Below are positions 34,502 through 45,300 of a DNA stretch of 64,000 nucleotides, in pieces. The notes beneath the pieces are model-generated. The model saw only the letters and a list, made by a program, of their open reading frames with translations. It did no database searches and was not told the origin of the DNA. Origin of the DNA: Ricordea florida (lineage: Eukaryota; Cnidaria; Anthozoa; Corallimorpharia; Ricordeidae); contig OX453287.1 in the NCBI GenBank assembly GCA_949710005.1, positions 23,124,285 through 23,188,284 of the forward strand, written 5' to 3'. Each line of letters begins with the position of its first letter. The first letter of the stretch is position 1. The position numbers and the translations under genes were made by a program.

Positions 34502-37500
34502 ATGGACAACAATCCACGGATTCAGTTACGTCGCTTCATTGTTCTGCTACTATTTCCACTCATCATACTATCCCTAGGTAGGTAGAGTCTTACCCTTTGT
34601 TAAGAAATTTATGATGTGTCTCTCACAGTGTTTGTACATGTAATACAGTTTGCCGATGAAAGCGTGCTCCTACCAAACACCGCAGCATAAACAACAGGAA
34701 CAAAAAAGTGCGAGTCAAGCTTGAAGTGCGTTTTTATGAGAGGTTATTTTGGGTCGGTAAAATAATGCTACATGCTATCCAATTTGAAAAACTAATTGGA
34801 TGAAAAAAAAATTTCCAAGTACAGACAAAATTGGAGCGTCATTTAAAGATTCGAACGGATGAATTTTGAATTATATGTGTGCGCGTTCCGTTGAAGAATT
34901 GCTAATTTGTGGACGTTTTCTTTGCAAAGAGCCATTTCACAATTGTTTGTTCCAACAGGCTGGGTTTGAATCACGCTACAAGTGGAAGTAGCTATCTCAC
35001 ATGCAACTTCTGAGCTTGAATTATTTGGTTGCTTTTTGGTTGAGAGGCAATAACACCACAATCCGGACAACGAAAAAGTGTATACGAGAAGTCGAATTTC
35101 TTGTGACATAATTACTTGATAGATGAATGAACATTCACAGGAGATTCTTGAAACATAACAATAATAAATATAAAAACAGTAATAATCCTACTTATAAAGA
35201 TAACAATGATAGTGATAATAATAACCGGTATTAATAATAATAACAATAATAATAACAGCAATAACAACAACAATGAATGTGAATACATGACTACCTGGAG
35301 TTTACATTTGAACAGTATAGTAGATAGCTGTCATAGAAGTTAGCTATGGTAAACGATGGCCTTTCCATATTCAAATCATTTTTCTCATGAGCAAGTCGAT
35401 TCAAGCGTTTTCCAATTCATTTTATACTCGAATATTTTTCACTGGAAGACTAAAGTGGGTTAAACATATTAGTTGATATGTAACAACTTGACAGCAAAAT
35501 GCTTTTTCTTCCAGAGCCGAAAGCTAACCACACACAGCAACATGCGGGAAATTCTGCAAATGCCATCAAAAAGAGTGTGCATAATGTTCTTGGTCCAGGA
35601 GAGGTCATTAAAGGAAGAACACAGCTAGTGAAGCACTTTTATGTACGAGGCGGTAGGAGAATAGACGTGCAGAGACCGTTTGAGGATGGTAATAGTACAT
35701 AAGTGGTTTGAGTGTGTTATTCCTTACAGCTGTTTTGGGTCGTCATGGGACGCTACATCGCGACACTAAAACGGCTGCTGGGGAGATAAGCTTAAGCAAA
35801 TGAATAAAATAATATGGATAATCCCTTTATTTAGGTGTTGATGTATTTAACACTGCTGTGCGAATTGGAGGCACTGTTAATAAGTAGAGCGTAAAATTCG
35901 GTGAGAATTCAAACTGGTAGGAGACTGACCAGTTGGCGATTAACAAGCGTAGTCGACGAAACTTGCAAGGCATGAGGCTGTTACAAATTCATTACTTGTA
36001 GCGGTCAGGGCAGGAACTAAACCCGAGACGACCATACTAATTCAAGTCTGTCGCACTGAGCACTCTCCAAAGCTGTCACCCTCGTGGGACATGTTGGAGA
36101 AAGGAGGTTCAGAAACGCCCACATTACAAAATTAATCACTTCTTGGGGATGAAAGGGTCGATTAACGAGATGAGGAAGTGTTTAAGACCCACTAGAAATT
36201 AGGTCTCTGATATACCAGTAACGTTTCCTCTTGTCACGAAAGATGTTAGCGACGACAGCCGAGAATATGAAGACGAAGTTCCAGAGGATTCTCCAACGGC
36301 AGAGATTCTGGGCGAGGTTGCAGGCAAAGAAAGGAATAAAGAGGAGGTATTCGACAACGAGAAATCCTACAAATCACGGAAGGGTGAATACGAATTACAG
36401 GAAGGACAAAGATTTGGTAAGTTTTGTAGGTTTCGATTCGTAAAACCTTTCAATATAACTTTTAAAAGCTGCGTCAAACAAGGAAACTTCTGGTCCTGCT
36501 CGAAAGGCGATCAACGTTCACAAACGAATATAGCGTGACTTGTATTACAGGAGCGTAGCTAGGATTTCCAAAGGGAGGGGTGGGAGGAGCTCACACAGTG
36601 TCAAACCCAGGGTACCTAACAGATTGTACTTACCATGCACATCGTGTTTTACTAAATGTAACTATCTAGCACTGGAAAAGATTGATTGCATGTTGATTCT
36701 TCGGATTCGCGTGTTCTCGCCACCTGAATTATAGGGACATAAAACAATTATCTCACAGGGAGGAGGGTCACAGGCACCCCAGGAACACCCCCCCCCCCCC
36801 GTAGCTACGCCTCTGCATTACTATAATTTTATTAAGAAATGCTCTTCCTTTTTAGGAAAAGAAATGAATAAGCAAAAAAATAAGGAACTGAGCGTGCAAA
36901 TAATGGCGCCGGACGCCTTCGAGGACAAACAGCAAACTTCGGATGGTTCCGACACAGAGGGTAAGCTGGCGTTGTTGTAAATATAACGTTCCCACTTGGG
37001 GATCGTTCATTTTTTACGAGGAAGGGGGGAGGAGCTGGTGGGATTTGGAGGCAAGCACTCGAAAAAACGGTTTTCGAGGGGGGGGGGATCACCTGAAATA
37101 TTTTCGCAATACTTTGAAATCACATAATGTTTTAACAGGAACCCATCAATGAAATCGCTGCTTCAAGGGAGGGGGGGGGGGGGGAGGGGGGCTTGTAAGA
37201 AAAAATAGCAAGCCGAGGGGGAGTGACGCAATTTTTAAGTGGTTCTTCCCGAATCACACCAGCCCCACCTCCCTCGTAATAAAGGAAAATTAGGAGTTCA
37301 CGCTTTCTTAAAAATTTCTTCACAGTGAACAGTGTCCAAATCTCACCGATATGGCACTAGAATCTAAAATTCACACAAAATTGATCACCATTTCCAATAT
37401 ATATGCACAGCCACCAGTTTTTTAAGCGCCTTAATTAATAAATTGGTCGTGAATGTAAACGGATTTTTTTGTTGTGGGTAGAATTGAATATTGTTGCTAT

Positions 37501-38900
37501 AGTACTGATGCGACTAAAGATTTATAACTAGCAAATAAGAACTAGCAAATAAGAAACACGAATGCTTGATTTTCTTTCCTTGCATGTGCATGCTACAAAC
37601 AAAAGGTGCCACACGTAAAACACTACAGATTTACATAGCAGAAGAGCAAGCAGACCAGCAACGGCAAAATGACTCTAACAAGAAAATCTTTCAGAAAGCT
37701 ACCAACGGAACTGTTAAACACGACATCAAAACCAGAAACAACACTGGAGTGGCGACTGTCCTTCACAACAAAACAGAAAACGGCAAAAATTCTACTGCGA
37801 ATCTTTTCCACGACAGTAGGTCCATGAATAGTAGGAATAACACAGCAAAGATCATCCGAGACCGTAAGCCAACAAACAGCAGTAAGTAACGTTAGTAGCA
37901 CAGATGTAAGAGATAAACTTAGCTTCGAAGAAAGCTACAAAGGCTTGAGGCTGGCTTATAGACCATAAGGTCAGTCGTAATTTACACATGCTCTCAAACA
38001 TAAAGAGTTCCTCTCCACCCCCCAGTCCCTCATCAATGTTGCCATCAATGCAAAACCATGTTGAAAAGTTAAACATACAACATTGACAGGGTAGTGATTT
38101 GAAGGAAGAAGGGGTTTCAAAATGCCTCAACACTTTTTGTGACTTAATCAGGCACCATCCAGCGACGCTTCGTATTTTCTAGTCAATAACCAGTCAAACC
38201 AATGACTTAGGAAGCATCAATGAGGCCTTTTCCCACGTGTTTTTCGCACGTTTGGTCCGAGACGCTTTCGTGGGCGTCTCCGAGGCAGCACATGTGGGAG
38301 GCACCACTCGGTAACGCTGCCCATGCTTGTGGCAAATTTCGAAAAAATTCCTTTAAGAACACTAACAGGTTGTTTTTTTTTTTCATAGATGCAGTTTTTC
38401 AAGAGGCTCTCGTTGCTCACAACCGCCTGAGAGCCATGCACCATGTACAACCACTACAGTGGAACGCTACCTTAGCATCAGAAGCGCAACAGATTGCCGA
38501 TTCTGTGGCCTCGGACCCGTCCACCTTCCAAGGTGAACCAGCTGGCGAAAACATCGCTCAAATATGGCATGATCTGCCGCGGGCTCCCCTTAAGGCCATC
38601 GGCATCTGGTACGGTGAAAAAGGACAGTTCAGTTACTCATATCCTCAACTGACGGACAAAGTTAAACACTTCACGCAAATGGTTTGGAAAAGCACCAATC
38701 AATTGGGAATGGGCGCAACACCGAGTCCCAGTGGCAAATACGTCATAGTGGTTGCACTGTATAGACCAATAGGAAATGATGTCCACCAAATGAGAGATAA
38801 CGTTTACAGAGCGGGCGAAGCAAGCGATGTGTACGCGACCATAAAAGAACGCATTTCCAGGCCAAATGAGGACAAACACCTTAATCAAAAGGCGTCATAA
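34502..38900 (+). CDS. CAP gene 4: short secreted CAP protein, no TSP1
   Basis: Six-exon model: 34502-34577, 35515-35688, 36243-36416, 36856-36960, 37606-37881, 38389-38900. All introns are phase 1 and the coding sum is 1317 nt (438 aa). Signal-anchor-like leader MDNNPRIQLRRFIVLLLFPL, then four short linker exons of mixed charge, then a CAP domain with an intact tetrad. Exon 3 reads as an acidic Glu/Asp-rich segment (EYEDEVPEDSPTAEI) only in the phase set by splicing; a longer unspliced ORF in another frame is misleading. There is no TSP1 exon. The Asn-rich exon 5 offers several N-glycosylation sequons. Confidence 0.78.
35840..36090 (-). mobile_element. Degenerate tRNA-SINE
   Basis: Minus-strand tRNA-like remnant (gagagtgctcagtgcgacag ... 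gggtttagttcctg) with a body resembling the SINE at 19.66-19.97 kb (aggcactgttaataag). Lies in CAP gene 4 intron 2. Confidence 0.4.
36243..36416 (+). CDS. CAP gene 4 exon 3, acidic linker
   Basis: 174 nt, acceptor tcacgaaag, donor ggtaagt, phase 1-1. Glu/Asp-rich. The acceptor pyrimidine tract (tttcctcttgtc) supports the call. Confidence 0.65.
37606..37881 (+). CDS. CAP gene 4 exon 5, N-glycosylation-rich linker
   Basis: 276 nt, phase 1-1, donor gtaagt at 37882. Rich in Asn, Lys and Thr with sequons NGT, NNT, NKT, NST and NNT; a further NSS-like site spans the splice. No known domain. Confidence 0.7.
38389..38900 (+). CDS. CAP gene 4 exon 6, CAP domain
   Basis: Acceptor after T10 (tttcatag). 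About 170 aa: AHNRLRAMHH, GENIAQIW, WYGE, KHFTQMVWK, VALYRPIGN, DVYATIKER. All four tetrad residues are present; no cysteine. Stop at 38898-38900. Confidence 0.9.
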
Positions 38901-39216
38901 ATTGTTCACTTCTGTGACTCGACAATATACAATGTATTCTTCATACAAGAAACCTCAACTGAGTTAGTCTAGTTTCGCTCTCACCAAAACATTCAAAGTT
39001 CTGTTCCATTTTTTTACTCTTGATTGCGGAAAAAACTGAGGTGTTACCATATCACTTCATACCGCTGGGCCCATTCGAGGCATGGAAAAAGCATTCATAT
39101 AATAATTGAGGTACACCAAAAACTTTTCGTTCCATACCATTAATATAGTTATCAAAAGAACCAATATACAACTGTACGTCGGGATTTGAACTCGTCTGCA
39201 AAATGCAAGATTAGCT

Positions 39217-39582
39217 TCTTTATTACATCCATCTTGAAATCACAGGTGATCCCTGCAATTTGATTGGCCCATAGCAGTGTGAGTGTGATTTATTCACGAA
39301 TCGCACTATCTTAGGTTCTAAATCGCATCTTTTTTTTCAGCCAATGAAAATAAACCCAAAATAAAACAACCAATCAAACTTACACTAAAATATTGGCACT
39401 TGACAAACAAAACTCTTGCACTAGAACTATTAAATTGTGCGATTTCAAAACTGGATGTAATAAAGTGGTAATTGTACTTCATGTCGTGCAATTTTGGTCT
39501 GAAATCATACTTGTGATTTCACATTTGAAATTACGCATATGATTTCAGACCAAATTGCACTCCACTCAGTTCAATTACCATT
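39217..39582. mobile_element. Two adjacent foldback elements
   Basis: 39217-39465: arms tctttattacatcc... and ...ggatgtaataaag. 39466-39582: arms ggtaattg ... ttggtctgaaatcat and atgatttcagaccaa ... caattacc. Both are non-coding, near the 3' end of the SWIM gene. Confidence 0.65.
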
Positions 39583-39773
39583 ATAAACTACTCCTTTTGA
39601 TGCGACAATCAACGACGTCTGTAGCACTAAAACTGAGTAGCCATGCATGTAGGGGAATTGTTACACTCCAGTCCACGTGATATATATATATGGTGGTTCA
39701 ATTTTCAACGAAAGCTCCGTGAGAAAAAAATTGAGTAACTCCAAAAGTAACACGTTTAAAAACCACCTCATCA

Positions 39774-40107
39774 CTAAATAAAATCGTCCAGAACAGATAT
39801 TCTTTGTTTGCTCTCCTGTTTTCCTTCGTGTTGTCCAGGCTTCTGTTTATCACTGATGCCTTTGTTAGAAGGTGTATTTTGAGTAGAACAAGATGCTGAA
39901 GTAACCATCGATATCGAACTCGATGTTCCGTTATTTTCTGACAGAAATTCTTCCATCGTTGTTCTAGCTGTTTCTGAGATCGCATCCACCGCTTGAGGCG
40001 ACGTAAGCCTTGATTCAACCCTGGGAGATGTTAAAGGTGATTTATCTCTGACAGAGAATCTCTCACTCAAAACAGCATCAGGTGCAGGGGAATCTAGCTG
40101 TTTCCTT
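39774..40107 (-). CDS. SWIM gene terminal exon
   Basis: 334 nt, acceptor cttttaaacag, stop tag at 39776-39774. Encodes a Ser/Thr/Pro-rich tail of 110 aa (DKSPLTSPRVESRLTSPQ) ending in an LDDFI motif. Phase 2 in, matching the donor at 40613. Confidence 0.65.
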
Positions 40108-42303
40108 CTGTTTAAAAGGCAACACAGTTTGTCAGATAGAAAACTATCTTAAGGCTATAAAAAAGGTTTTGCCTTAATGTTACGTGAATACTTGTTACGC
40201 TGACAGATACATGGAATATCTTCTCATCGGTGAAACAGGAACAACTCTGGTGTAAGCGTAGACACATGGCCGTGCGAGTCTCTTAAATGATCTTATGCCG
40301 CATCACAAAACCACCAGCCCAAACCTCATGCCTCCAAACAGGACATCTTCTTCTTAGAAGAAATTTATTAATTTCTAACATTGTTGATTTGTTTTTGAGT
40401 GGTGGGAGAGGCATAGTGGATGGAATGCCGCACACAGAGCTATAACATAGAAGTTAGTCGTGCGGGTGTTGTGTTAATTCTCTTTTTGACTTCCGAGGAC
40501 GCATGTATATCCTTTGAATGAAGAAAGCAACTCATTCTCAGAAAGAAAGGAAGAAGGGAGAGAGAAGTAGGAAGCTAGGGGTGGGAGAGAGTAACTTGCA
40601 CAACAAAGTGTACCTTCTGCAGTCCTTCTCTATATGTAGTGATCTCTTGGTGTCTGTCACTTGATAGTGTTTCTCAAATTCTTGTTTCTTGGTATCAAAA
40701 CATAAAGGATTATTATTATTGATGTTATTGAATATATGAAAGACCATATATTTGAACTGCGGAGTAATATGTAATGACATTAATTGATCATCGCAGTTAT
40801 GTACACAACTTTAGCAGCTGTGAAATTAAGGCCTGAAAAAAAAAATCAGGCCTGAGTTTTTTTTTTTCAGGCTTTAATTTCACAGCTGCTTAAGTTGTGT
40901 ACATAACTGCGATGATCAATTGATGTCATTACATTATTATTGTTATTGCGCAGAAAGTGGGATGTGGATAGAATTTGGGGACTTTGAGGTTATGGGATAC
41001 TACTGGATTCCAATCAGGGATGAAGGTGTTGTTTGTTGGGGGTGGGGATGGGTGGGGAGGGAAATAACAAGGTTTGCTTACCTCTATCAGCACTTGCTTT
41101 GCTGTATGGAGAAGTTCGTCAGCGCTCATACAATAAAGCGTGCTTTTCACGTTATGTTTCCGTTTTAATCTGAAGTACGAAAAAAAACTGTTCTTACAAC
41201 GCAGTAAACCTTCTGCTCCCAAATGGATAATTTAAAACCCAAAGACTTATACTTCTACTACAGTACTTATTAAAGGAAAAACGATTTGATTGACAGATGA
41301 AAAACTTAGTATCACACTGTAAAGCAAAACAAGAATTCGAAGTACCACAATACGCTACTGTTCACGATGCATGGTTTGACCTACAGATGAAAAAGTTAGA
41401 ACCACACTATATAGTAAAACAAACAGTACCACAGTACAGTACTGTTCAGTAGCTTTACAAAGAATGGTCACACTGCATGGTTTAATCCACAGATGAAAAA
41501 GTTAGAACCACACTGTATAGTAAAACAAACAGTACCACAGTACAGTACTGTTCAGTAGCTTTACAAAGAATGGTCACACTGTATGGTTTGATCCACAGAT
41601 GAAAAAGTTAAGACAACACTGTATAGTTACCTATTCACGTTCACTCTCCTAGCTGGAAACGAGGTCTTTTTCCTTCTTACCTCGTCGATATTTTGTTGAC
41701 TATCCTGTAACGTAAATCAAAGGTACCCAATGATGAGGTGGTGGATAAAATGTTAACTTAAAAGTTAACAATATCAAGGAATGTATAGTATTTTCTTAAT
41801 TGGACAAGTGTCTTGCAGGTGTTTAATGCAACACAGCTTGGATTATCTTTCTCGAATGACGATCGATAATTACATGGAAAACCCAAGGTTACTACTGGCT
41901 CCGATGTTTCCTTTGTTATCCGTTATCCGTGACATTTCTGACCCATCATCCCAATATCTCGTGAATATTATTAACTATGGAAATCATTCTCTTAGATATC
42001 AAGGACCTCATATATGGTCGAAACTAGATATTAAATTGAAAGGCTCCTCGAATATTGAATCTTTCAAAAAGAACATTAGGAGAAAAGACCTAACGTCACT
42101 CTTAAACAACAACAATAGCTGCTGCGACCATTGTAGTTCTTAGAGACTACCTTGTATATAACTATTGTTTTAGTATACAATTTATACATGCCACATATTT
42201 TCATTGTATATACATTATTATTATAATTATTTCTCATCTGTAATTTTTATTTTTGTGTCCCAAATTAGTTGTGAAAACTAAATACATTGACACATTAATA
42301 AAG

Positions 42304-42343
<40 letters not shown>

Positions 42344-45300
42344 AATCCACGAGATCTTACAATAATTAAAAATAGGCACGCGAAGCATGCATGTGGCTAC
42401 TGCTTTGGTTGGGGTTGTTTTGTTTTGCTATCGCTTGATTTGAAGCAAAGTTGGATTTGATACAAGTCCTTCGCCTCTGATAGAAAATCAAGTGCAGATT
42501 CGCAAAATCAGTTCATGTGAAAAGATATCAGTACGTAATTATTCAATAATGTATAACAAGAGCAGTCAAGCAGCATTGTATTACTGTGGTCCCAGCACCG
42601 TCCAGGATGAGAATTGCAATTAGCGGTTTAAAATGATTTCTTTATATTAGTATTGAGTATCGAGGTAAACTTTGAATCAGAGTTGCGTTAACGTTTTTCC
42701 AAGGTTTCGTTTAACACTTTAACACTTTATGGCAAATATACAAATAAACATATAGTGAAATAGATGAAACGACGAGAGTCTTTCTAACGTTGAGTTTTTA
42801 TAACTCTACAACAATGAACAAGCAACAATGACCACTAAGCTGCAACAGCATAATAATGGTAATTATTAAGCTTGTAACCATTCCTGAAGACTGGTTTCCA
42901 TATACATGAAATCGTTTCAAATGCGCAATACTTGAGCTATCTTTAATAACTAATTTTGTGACCGAGGAATCGAGTAGCCCATTAACAAAAACAGTTAGTT
43001 TGCATTTACTACACCTTGACTGTGGAAGTGTCATCAGTGACGTGTATCTTTGAGTTGCACATTATGCATTATGAAACATTAGCTCCTAGGACAGACCCAA
43101 TAATAACCTTACCATAGGACTCGCATTGGGGTTCTGCGATGCATACCACGTCATCAACTACATTGGTTACTGTGTAGTTTGCAGTTGTTAAATATTTCTC
43201 ATCACTGAAACTATGAACACTTACACCTTACTTTCCCATTTTACTAGCTTGATAGATTTAGTTTTGTTAGCAATTATGCAATCTACCTTTGTTAAAGGTT
43301 TCCCCCTAACATTTACAATCTCAGGCTGACCGATTTCAATTACTTTTGCTTTCACTGTTATTAACTGGAAGTCTGAAATGTTATCAATGTCACCAATGTT
43401 AAAGTGCATTTGTGAAAATGCGTCGTCATAGTCATAATCTACTGTGTGGGGTGTTACTCTCGATCTTTTCTTGATGGTATATTCTTGTGAAGCTCATCGC
43501 CTGCTAGTGGTTTGCTGCACACTATCAAAACTGATAGGTTGTTTTTTAGTTTGCATTTCCTTTATTTTTGCACGCTTTTCAGGAGAGTAGCAGGCGGCTC
43601 TGACAGATTTCCTTGGGGAGGTTTGCAGCTGGAATTCCAAGTATGACGAAGCTCCCACGATTGATGATCTTATAGCACTCAACTTGTGAACAAAGCCACA
43701 GAGGTTGTCTTGTTGCCCGAAAAATGAGGATATTCTGATAAAATAAAATATAAGATTAGATCAGTACCATTCACTTGTGAAAACATAGCTTGATCGATTG
43801 ATTGATTGCTTGACTGACTGATTGACTGACTGATTGATTGATTGTTGGGTTGACTGATTGATCCTTTGTTTTTTCAAGAATAAAAGTTAATGGTATTGCA
43901 GTATTACTTACTCGAGAGAGTTGCTTGATTTTGTGCTTGAGGAGCCTAAAATATGTACAGATTTGTTATTTTATATTAACATCTGGCAAATAACGCAGTG
44001 TGGGAAAATTAATTTGTAAGCGTTTTTAATACAACAACAAGCCTGTATTTTTTGTTTATTTTGCATTTTTCCAAATAATAAATACATACATAATTATATT
44101 CATAAAATACATTCATACATAAAACGGCTTGCTGAGATTGATAGTGACTTTTGAATTATGATGTTTGCTTTGTAAATATATATCTAGGTTTAATTGGAAG
44201 TCAGGGGTTTGGGTTTGGTAGCTAAGGGACCAATAGCAGCTGTTCATGACCTGTGAAATACAAAGCAAACACACATAATAATCTTTAATTCGAGGCACAA
44301 AGTATATCGTGATTCATTATCTCCAGAAGCTAATGTCATAGGTACTTCTCCAAGCTGGCTGTTTGAATCCCCTGCCTGAGATGGATAAGTGAATGAGAGA
44401 GACATCAAAATATGTTGATGACACCATCTGATATTCAATGGGAAAAACAGCAGTGAATGAGGATGCTGTTAAATATTTCCCTTGCATTTTCTAAGTGCTA
44501 TTTGAGACTGACCAAGAAGGATTTTCATTTGTAATTTTTTTGCTTTGATATTTTCAACACACATAGCAGCCCTTCTGTCAGATCTTCTAAGCTCTGATTT
44601 ACAGATATCACTGTAATAATCTTGCTTACTTTCTGTTCGTTGTTGACCAAGAAAAATGCCAGGATAAACTAATTCTTCAGAGTACTTGTCTCTAAATATG
44701 CTCAACGGTCTATTGCCTTCAGCTGGAGCAACATTCATTATAACTTGCCGCTCATTATTTTCTAAAAAGTCAGATGATGTTAACATTGTATCAATAACAC
44801 CAGCAGGTATTTCAGCTTCATCTTCACTCCATTCATGTTCATCATCTGAGTCTTGTGGCTCACTATTTTGACTGTTTTCAGTGGTTTCTCTTGATCCTTC
44901 TTCAATCAAATTGTCAATTGTTTTGCTATTTTTAATTATTTCCTCATTGTATCGTTGAGCCCAATCTGAGTTAAATATAATTCCTTAATCCTTCTAAAGA
45001 GTACTATTATTCATGAACCAAACTGCTGCTTGTGCTTCCTTATGAGGTCTTATATTTAATGATAAAGCACTACTTTTATATTGCAACTTCCTTTTTAAAT
45101 TGACTTTTGTACAAGTCTCAATTGGTAACCTTGGTAGCATACTGACTGTATTAGTTACATCAGCAGGAACAATAACAGCATTACCATGAATTTTAAGTTG
45201 CTTTCCTCTAGGAGCTTGCATTAACTTTTGAAATGCAATTCTTGGTGCCAGTAACCTACATTTTAATTCATTGAGATAATATAATGCAGGTTTTTCTGGA

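Noticed and set aside
36231-36443. Unspliced ORF in CAP gene 4 exon 3 region
   Set aside because: Wrong frame: the spliced phase gives an acidic exon that joins cleanly on both sides.
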